From positions 1 to 8,998 of the forward strand of contig JASLJC010000101.1 in assembly GCA_030152585.1 (NCBI GenBank): a DNA stretch of 8,998 nucleotides, given 5' to 3'. The number at the start of each line of letters is the position of its first letter. Position 1 is the first letter of the stretch. The DNA is from Savagea sp. Its GTDB lineage: Bacteria; Bacillota; Bacilli; Bacillales_A; Planococcaceae. A program made the position numbers and the translations under genes. Below are positions 1-7,374 of the stretch, piece after piece. The notes beneath the pieces were generated by a model, which saw only the letters and a program-made list of their open reading frames with translations, did no database searches and had not been told where the DNA came from.

Positions 1-1
1 A

Positions 2-859
2 TTTCGAATTACCGGTACAGCGCTTCGAACTGCTGTGGTCACTTTGTTTAGCCAATTGATGAAAGAGATAATGAAAAAGTTAATTCGCTGGCTACAATCT
101 GCAAATAAAACGTTTCATTCTTTGCTTACTTCTATTAAACAAGCATTACAATCTTTTTTAACAAACTTGAAAGCCACAGTATTAAATGTTAGTGAATCGG
201 TTTTAACGACGATTTTAACGTCGATATTCGGTCCAATTGTACGTCTATTTAAAAGTTTCATTCTTCTATTCAAAACAGGATGGCGATCATTGAAAGATGC
301 TTTTCATTATTTAACAGACCCGAACAATCAAGACCAACCATTAAGCATTCGATTGGCAGAAGTCGGAAAAATTGTAACGGCTAGCTTGAGTGCAATGGGA
401 GCTATCGTATTATCTGAAGTCATTGAAAAAACATTAATGACCATTCCTTTGTTAGCATTTGAAATACCGTTTTTAGGAAGTATCGGGAGTTTATTAGGTT
501 TATTTTTAGGTGGTGCGATGAGTGGAATATTTGGAGCTATCGTAATTCACAAAATCGATACTTATAGTAAAGAGAAGCAAAAAGAATACAATACGATAAA
601 ACGAATCGATCAAGGGAATGATATTTTGAAATTACAGCAAGTGTATACCGAAACGAAACAGCAGAATTTGCAAATATCGAAAAAGCAAATGCAACAATCA
701 ATCATCCAGCGGCATACTACAGCACGAGAACAAGCCGAAACATCTTTGCAAAATATGATGAGCAATGCTGCAATGATTGAAGAGCATACAAAGCAAAATC
801 AAGAACTCGAACGATCGATAGACGATATAGAAAAAATGATGAAAAAATTATCAGAATAA
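2..859 (+). CDS. Membrane protein with Gly-rich hydrophobic hairpin and coiled-coil tail, 5' partial, function unknown
   Basis: The frame is open to the left edge and none of the GTG/ATG codons at 35, 59 or 71 has a convincing ribosome binding site, so the true start probably lies before the window. From the first visible codon (position 2) 285 residues remain. Residues 1-105 are rich in amphipathic helices. Two hydrophobic stretches follow, at about 121-152 and 155-183. The second is full of small residues (repeated GS, GG and GA pairs), as in tightly packed membrane helices. Residues 187-285 are charged and Gln-rich and probably form a coiled coil. I do not recognise the family. The gene ends 13 bases before the next coiled-coil gene and two genes before an AAA ATPase, so it may be the membrane part of a three-protein assembly (inference). 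Its 3' end is secure; its full length is unknown. Confidence 0.8.
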   Translation, partial: FRITGTALRTAVVTLFSQLMKEIMKKLIRWLQSANKTFHSLLTSIKQALQSFLTNLKATVLNVSESVLTTILTSIFGPIVRLFKSFILLFKTGWRSLKDAFHYLTDPNNQDQPLSIRLAEVGKIVTASLSAMGAIVLSEVIEKTLMTIPLLAFEIPFLGSIGSLLGLFLGGAMSGIFGAIVIHKIDTYSKEKQKEYNTIKRIDQGNDILKLQQVYTETKQQNLQISKKQMQQSIIQRHTTAREQAETSLQNMMSNAAMIEEHTKQNQELERSIDDIEKMMKKLSE

Positions 860-872
860 GACGGAGAAAATA

Positions 873-2168
873 ATGAAGAAATTAAAAATAAACAAGAAAA
901 AGTTTGAAGCCGCAAAAAAGAGAATAAAAGAAATTTCTGAACGAGACAATGGTGTTGCCAAACTATCTAAAGTAGATGAAAAACGGTTTTTAGGTCTCAT
1001 TCATTATAAAGTGACCGGTTCTGATTTGAACCATTTAACGACAGAAGTTCAAAAAAACTTAATCCAACTGAGTAAATGGAATGCTCAAGTACTTCAGGAG
1101 TTCGGTGAAATATACAATGCGTTAGAAGTCTTAGACAAAGAATATATCGCAAGTATTTTAGTTTCAATTAGAGGAGCAGAAGAAGCGAGCCATCAAGCGA
1201 AAATAGCAAGTGACCAAGCAAATAAGGCACACGAAGGAATGAAACGAGTATTAGAAACACAAAAACAATCTATTGCGATGTTATTAGAATTCAAACGAGA
1301 TTTAGAAAAATATAAGCATTTGCAACGAATTGATGAAGTGTGGGAAGATACACGTCATTTTCAAACGACATTACAATCATTTGATCGAGAAGTAAGCGAC
1401 ATTCAAAAAACATTACGTACCGTAAATAATCAATTTCATGAACAAAAACAACGACTAAAGCGTTTAATTCATTTACCGGATATTGATGAAACGTGGCAGG
1501 AAGTCCAATTGTTAAAAAAGACGCAACATGAAGTTGACGATGCCATTAAGCAACAGGCGGATGCTCATTATCATTTATCGGAACAGCTCGATACACTTGA
1601 ACAGATATCACAAAAACAACTGGAATCAATCAAAAACAAAACGGATCAACGTATTACTCAACATGAACAACAGTTTCATCATTTATTTGAAATGAATGAA
1701 AAACATCAACAAGCTTTGCAAGCGCTTGAAAAATTTCAAAAACGTTTACAACAGCTTCATCACTTATTTGATATTGATGCAATTCAGCGAAAGCAACAAG
1801 AATTAGCAGGAGTTGTCGAGGCGATACAAGGAGAAATTCTTTATTTATTCGAACAAGTGAAGAAATTCAATGATGACATCGTTCAATTGCAGTCTTTTCA
1901 GCGATCTGTTCAACAGATGGAACATTTATACGATATTGATTTGTTGTGGAATCAGTGCCGACAAACGAACGATGAGTTAAAAGAAAAAGTAGAAGAAAGT
2001 CAACACGAACGCCAACAGTTAAAAGAAAAATGGATCGAACAACAAAAGACATACGATGAATCGATTCAATCGTTACAGAGAAAATCGAAAGTTGCGTATT
2101 GTATAGCTGGTGGATCATTATTTTTAACAATCGTTCAAATGACACTTCTCGTATTGGGGATTTTATAA
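873..2168 (+). CDS. Repeat-containing coiled-coil protein with single C-terminal membrane anchor, function unknown
   Basis: This 431-residue protein starts at an ATG seven bases after GGAG (863-866), 13 bases past the previous stop. Residues 1-95 look like a separate helical domain with a very basic N-terminus. Residues 100-400 are heptad-like, rich in Gln, Glu, Lys and His, and predict a long coiled coil. Five copies of an H-L-x-x-I-D-x-x-W-like motif occur at about 149, 200, 270, 297 and 351. The last 25 residues (407-431) are a single hydrophobic segment ending exactly at the C-terminus, so the protein is probably tail-anchored with the coiled coil in the cytoplasm. There is no signal peptide and no enzymatic motif. 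The TAA stop overlaps the ATG of the AAA ATPase gene by one base, implying translational coupling. A structural or adaptor role linking membrane and ATPase is an inference; I do not recognise the family. Confidence 0.85.
   Translation: MKKLKINKKKFEAAKKRIKEISERDNGVAKLSKVDEKRFLGLIHYKVTGSDLNHLTTEVQKNLIQLSKWNAQVLQEFGEIYNALEVLDKEYIASILVSIRGAEEASHQAKIASDQANKAHEGMKRVLETQKQSIAMLLEFKRDLEKYKHLQRIDEVWEDTRHFQTTLQSFDREVSDIQKTLRTVNNQFHEQKQRLKRLIHLPDIDETWQEVQLLKKTQHEVDDAIKQQADAHYHLSEQLDTLEQISQKQLESIKNKTDQRITQHEQQFHHLFEMNEKHQQALQALEKFQKRLQQLHHLFDIDAIQRKQQELAGVVEAIQGEILYLFEQVKKFNDDIVQLQSFQRSVQQMEHLYDIDLLWNQCRQTNDELKEKVEESQHERQQLKEKWIEQQKTYDESIQSLQRKSKVAYCIAGGSLFLTIVQMTLLVLGIL
1317..1949 (+). repeat. Five degenerate protein-level repeats with HLxDID core
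   Basis: Within the coiled-coil gene the protein motif recurs as HLQRIDEVW (149-157), HLPDIDETW (200-208), HLFEMNEKH (270-278), HLFDIDAIQ (297-305) and HLYDIDLLW (351-359). The spacings are 51, 70, 27 and 54 residues. Each motif follows a helix rich in Gln, Lys and Leu and leads into another, so the protein looks built from roughly 50-residue units, with the third and fourth copies shifted. The DNA copies have diverged, so this is an old duplication rather than a recent tandem repeat. Confidence 0.75.
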
Positions 2169-2170
2169 TG
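2156..2170 (+). promoter_or_regulatory. Weak RBS and TAATG stop-start overlap fixing the AAA ATPase start
   Basis: GGGGA at 2156-2160 sits seven bases before ATG 2168-2170, which shares its A with the preceding TAA stop (2166-2168). The site matches the ribosomal anti-Shine-Dalgarno sequence only modestly, so translation is probably coupled to the upstream gene. Confidence 0.6.
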
Positions 2171-3268
2171 AAAAATAAATATGAAAAATGTTTTTTAGAA
2201 AGCGTTTCAACATTCGATGCATTGGCGAATCGTCAAGGTGAAATCGTTTTACTCGCTTCAGCGATTACAGAACAACTACAAGATTCAGACGTAGTTACTT
2301 TTTTAAGCGAAATTTATAAAGAAGCAGAAGAACAAAATACTGCCGAAATGCAAGCACTCGTTCAATATGTAAAAGAAAGTTTCATCCAATATTACGGATA
2401 TCGCATGGTAACACGTATATATGAAGAACAACTGTCAACGTATGAAGACGACCGACGTACATTGGATGAATTGCTTTCTGAACTACATGGACTGATCGGT
2501 TTACAAAATGTGAAAGAAGCCGTTCATCGATTAATCGCTTATCAGCGCATTCAACAATTGCGACGAGCTGAACAATTAACGGCAGAGAAAAACACATTAC
2601 ATTTAGCGTTTTTAGGAAATCCCGGGACAGGGAAAACGACAGTTGCACGGATTATCGGAAAAATGTATCAACAACTCGGATTGCTGTCGAGAGGACATTT
2701 TCTTGAAGTCTCTCGAACAGACTTGATTGCAGGGTATCAAGGACAAACGGCATTAAAAGTAAAAGAGGTAATTGAACGAGCGGTCGGCGGCGTTTTGTTT
2801 ATCGATGAGGCTTACAGTATAACTGAAAATGATCGCTCCGACTCTTACGGAAAAGAAGCATTAACTGAACTTACAAAAGCGTTAGAAGATTATCGAGATG
2901 ATCTCGTCGTTATCGTGGCAGGGTATACCGAGCTCATGAATGACTTTTTCAGCGCTAACCCAGGACTTCACTCTCGATTTAATACGTTTTTATATTTTGA
3001 TGATTATAATGTCGAAGAGATTGAACATATTTTTTTAAACGTATGTGCTAAAAACGATTATATCGTACAAGATGATGCGCTTGAGTCTATTCGCTCGATT
3101 ATCACATTAGAAAAAGAAAAGAAAGAACAAAATTTTGGTAATGGACGATTTGCACGTAATTTATACGATACATGTGTTATGAATCATGCAGAGCGTATGA
3201 TGTCTGTTTTGCATCCTACAAAAAAACAATTGATGACCTTAACAGTGGACGATTGTACAATCAAATAA
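2168..3268 (+). CDS. CbbX/SpoVK-type AAA+ ATPase with N-terminal helical extension
   Basis: This is a 366-residue AAA+ ATPase. The frame is open 23 codons further upstream, but the ATG overlapping the previous stop, with GGGGA seven bases before it, is the better start. Visible motifs are Walker A GNPGTGKTT (150-158), a pore-loop-like IAGYQGQT (187-194), Walker B VLFIDEA (209-215), sensor-1 region VVIVAGY (247-253), a likely arginine finger in NPGLHSRF (R270), and a sensor-2 region GNGRFARNL (324-332). The order and wording match the CbbX/SpoVK (CfxQ) family, whose members form hexamers that remodel partner proteins, as CbbX does with Rubisco. Residues 1-100 are a helical domain extending beyond the usual AAA core and may recruit the substrate. 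Likely partners are the two coiled-coil membrane proteins encoded just upstream (inference). The product may be labelled stage V sporulation protein K by similarity, but nothing here links it to sporulation. Confidence 0.9.
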   Translation: MKNKYEKCFLESVSTFDALANRQGEIVLLASAITEQLQDSDVVTFLSEIYKEAEEQNTAEMQALVQYVKESFIQYYGYRMVTRIYEEQLSTYEDDRRTLDELLSELHGLIGLQNVKEAVHRLIAYQRIQQLRRAEQLTAEKNTLHLAFLGNPGTGKTTVARIIGKMYQQLGLLSRGHFLEVSRTDLIAGYQGQTALKVKEVIERAVGGVLFIDEAYSITENDRSDSYGKEALTELTKALEDYRDDLVVIVAGYTELMNDFFSANPGLHSRFNTFLYFDDYNVEEIEHIFLNVCAKNDYIVQDDALESIRSIITLEKEKKEQNFGNGRFARNLYDTCVMNHAERMMSVLHPTKKQLMTLTVDDCTIK

Positions 3269-3293
3269 CTGCTCTACATATATTTTGCTTAAT

Positions 3294-3331
3294 AAAAACG
3301 TATGAAATCTAATGGGTTCGTACGTTTTTTT
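3294..3331 (+). terminator. Rho-independent terminator after the AAA operon
   Basis: Arms 3294-3306 and 3317-3329 pair over 13 positions with one G-U wobble, around a 10-base loop, and end in a run of seven T. It lies 25 bases after the ATPase stop and separates this operon from the ABC exporter. The stem contains the shared core CGTATGA. Confidence 0.9.
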
Positions 3332-3381
3332 AATGTTTCGTTTCAGAACATTCATTTTATATTTATTTTATATAATAAACT

Positions 3382-3429
3382 TTGTTTAATATACTTTAAT
3401 TTGTTAGACTATTCAAAGTGTTTTATATT
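3382..3429 (+). promoter_or_regulatory. Candidate sigma-A promoter(s) for the ABC exporter
   Basis: Two overlapping candidates fit a 17-base spacer: TTGTTT (3382-3387) with TAGACT (3405-3410), and TTGTTA (3401-3406) with TATATT (3424-3429). The second would leave a leader of only about 14 bases. A TATAAT also occurs at 3371-3376 but lacks a decent -35 hexamer. The whole 3332-3436 stretch is very AT-rich, so chance matches are likely; that a promoter exists here follows mainly from the terminator just upstream. Confidence 0.35.
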
Positions 3430-3450
3430 TTTTATTAAAGGAGGGGTTCG

Positions 3451-5208
3451 ATGAACATATTTCGAAGGTTAGGTTGGTTTTTCAAACAACGAAAAAGCCA
3501 TTATATATTCGGAATTTCGATGCTTGCATTCATTGCGGTATTGCAATTATTACCGCCACGTATTATTGGTTCGACTGTTGATGCGATTTTAACAGAGACA
3601 TTAACGAAAGAAATGCTCATACGTTGGGTGCTCATCTTAGTCGTCGCAGGAGTTTTCATGTACGTCGCACGATATTTTTGGCGTTTAATGATTTTTGGTT
3701 CTGCGGTATATCTCGGAAGAACGTTACGTGCACAAATTTATCGACATTTGACGAATATGTCAGCGTCATTTTATCAAAAAAGACGAGCGGGTGATTTAAT
3801 GGCACATGCGACGAACGATATTAACGCTGTGCAGCAAACCGCGGGGATGGGGGTTTTGACGCTCGTCGACTCACTTGTAACAGGATCGATCGTTTTATTT
3901 ACAATGGGATTTACAATTAGTTGGAAATTAACGCTTATCGCATTGATTCCGTTACCGGTGATGATTTTTTTAACGAGTTATTATGGTCGTTTATTGCGAG
4001 AACGTTTTAAATATGCGCAAGAATCATTTTCTGACTTGAACGATAAGACGCAAGAAAGTATTGCCGGGATTGAAGTGATTAAAACGTTCGGTCAACAGAA
4101 AGAAGATATTCAATCGTTTCGTTCATTGTCAGATGAAGTCGTTTCTAAAAATATGCGTGTCGCTCGTGTTGATGCGTTATTTGATCCGACGATTCAAGGT
4201 ATTTTTGCATTATCGTTTATTTTATCATTTGTTTTCGGTACGAAGTTTATTTTAGCAGGCGAGATGACAGTGGGGGATTTGATCGCTTTTAGTTCTTACT
4301 TAAGCTTACTTATCTGGCCATTACTTGCTTTTGGCTTTTTATTCAATATTGTAGAACGAGGCAACGCTTCTTATACACGTATCGAAAAATTGTTAAGTGT
4401 AGAGCCTGAAATTGTAGATGTACGAGATGCGCTCGACGTTGCGCCGAAAGGAGATGTCGCTTTTCATATCGATCGTTTCACGTATCCGAACGAGGAGAAA
4501 CCGACTTTAACAAATGTTCATTTCGATTTAAAGCGTGGCCAAACCCTCGGGATCGTTGGACATACGGGTGCTGGAAAAACGACGATTTTAAAACTGTTAA
4601 TGCGTGAGTTTGAAGGATATCAAGGTTCGATTTTGTTCGATGGACATGATATTCGTACGTATAAACAACAGCGTTTACTCGAATCAATCGGTGTCGTACC
4701 ACAAGAACATTTTTTATTTTCTACGACGATTCGGGAAAATATAGCTTTTACAAACCCTCACGTTTCAGATGACGTCGTCAAAGAGGCTGCGAAACGCGCT
4801 CATATTCATGACGATATTTTACGTTTAACGGACGGATACGAGACGCTCGTTGGGGAACGAGGCGTAAGTTTGTCTGGTGGGCAAAAGCAGCGGGTATCAA
4901 TTGCGCGCGCACTCATTATGAATCCTGAGTTGCTTATATTAGACGATTCACTATCAGCAGTTGATGCTCAAACAGAAGCAGACATATTACAATCGCTGAA
5001 AGAAGTAAGACGAGATGAGACGACAATTATTACGTCGCATCGACTAAGCGCGATTCAACATGCGGATCTTATCCTCGTAATAGATGGAGGAACGGTCGTA
5101 GAAAAAGGGACACATGAAGCGTTACTCGCTAAGCGAACTGTATATTATGAAATGTTTATGCGTCAACAACTAGAAGAAGATGTACAACGGGGAGGAGGAG
5201 CGGAATGA
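3451..5208 (+). CDS. yheI: Heterodimeric ABC exporter half-transporter, YheI/BmrC-like (degenerate catalytic site)
   Basis: This 585-residue half-transporter has an N-terminal six-helix exporter domain (about 1-310) and a C-terminal ATPase domain (about 335-570). Visible motifs are A-loop Tyr345, Walker A GHTGAGKTT (370-378), Q-loop Gln418, intact signature LSGGQ (474-478), Walker B LLILDD (494-499) and H-loop His530. The catalytic Glu after Walker B is replaced by Asp499, as in BmrC (YheI) of Bacillus subtilis, so its own ATP site should be weak and the dimer asymmetric. It starts at ATG after AAGGAGG (3438-3444), and its stop overlaps the partner gene by four bases (ATGA). Family members export drugs, lipids or peptides, but the substrate cannot be read from sequence. 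Assignment to the heterodimeric exporter type is firm; the exact orthology to YheI rests on remembered similarity. Confidence 0.92.
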   Translation: MNIFRRLGWFFKQRKSHYIFGISMLAFIAVLQLLPPRIIGSTVDAILTETLTKEMLIRWVLILVVAGVFMYVARYFWRLMIFGSAVYLGRTLRAQIYRHLTNMSASFYQKRRAGDLMAHATNDINAVQQTAGMGVLTLVDSLVTGSIVLFTMGFTISWKLTLIALIPLPVMIFLTSYYGRLLRERFKYAQESFSDLNDKTQESIAGIEVIKTFGQQKEDIQSFRSLSDEVVSKNMRVARVDALFDPTIQGIFALSFILSFVFGTKFILAGEMTVGDLIAFSSYLSLLIWPLLAFGFLFNIVERGNASYTRIEKLLSVEPEIVDVRDALDVAPKGDVAFHIDRFTYPNEEKPTLTNVHFDLKRGQTLGIVGHTGAGKTTILKLLMREFEGYQGSILFDGHDIRTYKQQRLLESIGVVPQEHFLFSTTIRENIAFTNPHVSDDVVKEAAKRAHIHDDILRLTDGYETLVGERGVSLSGGQKQRVSIARALIMNPELLILDDSLSAVDAQTEADILQSLKEVRRDETTIITSHRLSAIQHADLILVIDGGTVVEKGTHEALLAKRTVYYEMFMRQQLEEDVQRGGGAE

Positions 5209-6983
5209 AAGAAGAAAAACAACTCAAATTATCTGCTCGTGAGCAATGGGCAGTTTTAAAACGACTCTTCCGTTATGCAAAACCTTATACGTTCTCAATT
5301 ACGATTGCGATGATCATGATGATTTTGAATATTGTCGGGCTAATTGTGAGTCCGCTCATCATTCAACGTTTCATCGACGATTATTTAACACCGCTTTATT
5401 TTCCAAAGCGTGAGTTATGGTTACTCGGTGGGTTGTATGTCGGTGTAACGATAATGATTGTTATTTTTACTTATTTATCGATGCTTCGTTTTCAACGGAT
5501 CGCATTGCGTATTATTCAACAATTACGAATCGATGCTTTTACGAAAGTTCAACATTTAGGAATGTCTTTTTTCAATAAAGTACCGTCAGGAAGTGTTGTC
5601 TCACGTGTAACGAATGACACAGAATCAATCAAAGAAATGTTTGTCGGAGTACTCGTTACATTCATTTCAGCATTTTTCATGGTAATTGGTGTTTATATCG
5701 CTTTATTTGCACTCGATGTTCAACTCGCTCTTTATTCACTTCTTTTACTTCCATTATTCATTTTCATTATTTCTATTTATCGGAAGTATAGTACAGACTT
5801 TTACGCGGATCTACGTGAGCGATTAAGTCAACTCAATGCAAAGATGGCAGAATCCATTTCGGGTATGGGAATGATTCAAGCGTTTCGTCAAGAAGAACGA
5901 ATGATTCGTGATTTCGAAGAGACGAATGAACAACATTTTAAAGCCGGTATTCGAAATATTAAATTTGATAGTATGTTACTCGGTCCTGCTATTGATTTGC
6001 TCTATGCGTTAGCGATTGTAGCGGCGTTAAGTTATTTTGGATTCGCTTCGCTAACATCTCCAATCGACGTTGGCATTATTTACGCTTTTACGAATTTACT
6101 CGGTCGTCTCTTTAACCCTATTCATAACGTGATGACTCGTTTTTCAATCTTTCAACAAGCGGTGATTTCCGCTGCGCGTGTCTTTAAGTTACTCGATACA
6201 GATGAAATGGAACCGATGCAACGCAATGTGCCAGAAGCAAAAATTACAGACGGTCATATTGAATTTCGAAATGTTTCATTTTCGTATGATGGAAAGCAAG
6301 ACGTATTGAAAAACATTTCATTTGAAGCTCGTCCAGGAGAGACCGTAGCACTTGTTGGTCATACCGGCAGCGGGAAAAGTTCAATTATTAATTTACTGAT
6401 GCGATTTTATGAGTTCCATCGCGGAGATATTATCATTGACGGTCATTCAATTAAAGATATTCCGAGTCACGTTTTACGTAACTACGTAGGACTCGTTTTG
6501 CAAGATCCATTTTTATTTTATGGAACGATTGCAGACAATATTCGACTTCATCAAAAAGAGATGCCCGATCATGTCGTGCGAGATGCAGCACAATTCGTTC
6601 AAGCTCATCCATTTATCGAACGTCTCCCACTCCAATATGAAGAACGTGTAACAGAACGTGGAGCTACGTATTCGAGTGGAGAACGTCAATTAATTGCTTT
6701 TGCTAGAACGATGGCGACGAATCCTAAAATTCTCGTATTAGACGAGGCAACAGCAAATATTGATACCGAAACAGAAATGGCGATTCAAAAAAGCTTAGAA
6801 AAAATGAGACGCGGAAGAACGACGATAGCGATTGCACACCGCCTTTCGACGATTCAAGATGCAGATTTAATTCTCGTTATGCACCGTGGAGAAATTGCAG
6901 AACGCGGTACGCATCAACAACTGTTGAAAGCGCGCGGTTTATATTACAAAATGTATCAACTGCAAAAAGGAAAAACAGAATGA
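5205..6983 (+). CDS. yheH: Heterodimeric ABC exporter half-transporter, YheH/BmrD-like (degenerate signature)
   Basis: This 592-residue partner half-transporter has six membrane helices in about 1-325 and an ATPase domain in about 350-585. Motifs are A-loop Tyr361, Walker A GHTGSGKSS (385-393), Q-loop Gln433, TERG X-loop (483-486), signature YSSGE (489-493) instead of LSGGQ, Walker B ILVLDEA (509-515) with catalytic Glu514 intact, and H-loop His545. A degenerate signature here and a missing Glu in the partner are complementary: the site made of this Walker A/B and the partner's LSGGQ should hydrolyse ATP, while the other is non-canonical. B. subtilis BmrD (YheH), about 673 residues as I recall it, carries an extracellular insertion between helices 1 and 2 that is absent here. 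The ATG overlaps the partner's TGA, with GGAGGAGGAG at 5191-5200, consistent with coupled synthesis of a 1:1 complex. Confidence 0.92.
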   Translation: MKEEKQLKLSAREQWAVLKRLFRYAKPYTFSITIAMIMMILNIVGLIVSPLIIQRFIDDYLTPLYFPKRELWLLGGLYVGVTIMIVIFTYLSMLRFQRIALRIIQQLRIDAFTKVQHLGMSFFNKVPSGSVVSRVTNDTESIKEMFVGVLVTFISAFFMVIGVYIALFALDVQLALYSLLLLPLFIFIISIYRKYSTDFYADLRERLSQLNAKMAESISGMGMIQAFRQEERMIRDFEETNEQHFKAGIRNIKFDSMLLGPAIDLLYALAIVAALSYFGFASLTSPIDVGIIYAFTNLLGRLFNPIHNVMTRFSIFQQAVISAARVFKLLDTDEMEPMQRNVPEAKITDGHIEFRNVSFSYDGKQDVLKNISFEARPGETVALVGHTGSGKSSIINLLMRFYEFHRGDIIIDGHSIKDIPSHVLRNYVGLVLQDPFLFYGTIADNIRLHQKEMPDHVVRDAAQFVQAHPFIERLPLQYEERVTERGATYSSGERQLIAFARTMATNPKILVLDEATANIDTETEMAIQKSLEKMRRGRTTIAIAHRLSTIQDADLILVMHRGEIAERGTHQQLLKARGLYYKMYQLQKGKTE

Positions 6984-7050
6984 ACTATCTGACTTTTGAA
7001 CTTGATGTTTAAAGAAACAAAAATGTGGAATTATAAAAAAGAATCATCAA

Positions 7051-7067
7051 GAGGAGGCGGATGTATG
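7051..7067 (+). promoter_or_regulatory. RBS fixing the small membrane protein start
   Basis: GAGGAGG at 7051-7057 lies seven bases before ATG 7065-7067. It would fall inside the coding frame if a longer start such as TTG 6996 were used, so the short form is preferred. Confidence 0.8.
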
Positions 7068-7271
7068 TTTAAGAAAAAGAAAGAAACATCTACGATGGAT
7101 AAGTTGACGACAGCTGCCAAAGCAGCGATTACGCTATATGCGGTGAAAGATGTCGCGACGCAAAAAGAATTCAAACGTGGAAACAAATTCATTTGGACGC
7201 CTATCGTTACATTTGGTAGTTTTGTCGGACCAGCCGCTTATTTTTTATTCGGTAAGGGGAAGAAAAAATAG
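7065..7271 (+). CDS. Small membrane protein with PLDc_N-like segment
   Basis: This 68-residue protein begins with a lysine cluster (MFKKKK), followed by an Ala-rich amphipathic helix (about 14-32), one membrane segment (about 43-63) and a basic tail GKGKKK. The segment has Trp44, a Gly-Pro pair at 55-56, Tyr59 and a Phe-Gly-Lys end, resembling the PLDc_N pattern found as a membrane hairpin before phospholipase D/cardiolipin synthase domains and in many stand-alone small proteins. No enzymatic domain follows. The gene lies 81 bases after the ABC exporter and before its terminator, so it may be co-transcribed; a weak internal promoter (TTTAAA 7008-7013, TATAAA 7032-7037, spacer 18) is also possible. 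Its function is unknown, and the PLDc_N assignment is by pattern only. Confidence 0.75.
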   Translation: MFKKKKETSTMDKLTTAAKAAITLYAVKDVATQKEFKRGNKFIWTPIVTFGSFVGPAAYFLFGKGKKK

Positions 7272-7275
7272 AAAG

Positions 7276-7319
7276 AAAAAGCGTATGAAACTTTTTATAA
7301 AGGTTTCATACGTTTTTTT
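7276..7319 (+). terminator. Rho-independent terminator after the ABC exporter operon
   Basis: CGTATGAAAC (7282-7291) pairs perfectly with GTTTCATACG (7303-7312). The stem extends outward through a G-U pair into A/T pairs and inward by a few more, and is followed by seven T. It starts a few bases after the small protein's stop. The stem carries the core CGTATGA. Confidence 0.92.
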
Positions 7320-7374
7320 ATAGTAAAGTAATTTGTGACAAAGAAGCAAATAGAAAGAAATACAACCGATTTTC

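Noticed and set aside
1867..2145. Minus-strand open frames opposite the coiled-coil, AAA and ABC genes (also 2382-2648 and 4478-4702)
   Set aside because: They lie wholly inside well-supported plus-strand genes, have no ribosome binding sites, and their translations look like antisense shadows.
2099..2167. Upstream extension of the AAA ATPase frame by 23 codons
   Set aside because: It would overlap the coiled-coil gene by 70 bases and has no ribosome binding site; the TAATG junction at 2166-2170 with GGGGA upstream is the normal operon arrangement.
3379..3420. Inverted repeat ACTTTG / CAAAGT as an operator or attenuator stem
   Set aside because: Only six base pairs separated by about 30 AT-rich bases; likely by chance in this composition.
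3332..3450. A leader peptide or attenuator before the ABC exporter, as bmrB before bmrCD in B. subtilis
   Set aside because: The only short frame (ATG at 3333, 18 codons plus stop) has no ribosome binding site and begins in the terminator T-run; no alternative hairpin with a T-tract is seen before 3451.
6996..7064. Longer form of the small membrane protein starting at TTG 6996
   Set aside because: The GAGGAGG site at 7051-7057 would be translated as part of the protein, and the extra residues do not resemble a domain or signal peptide.
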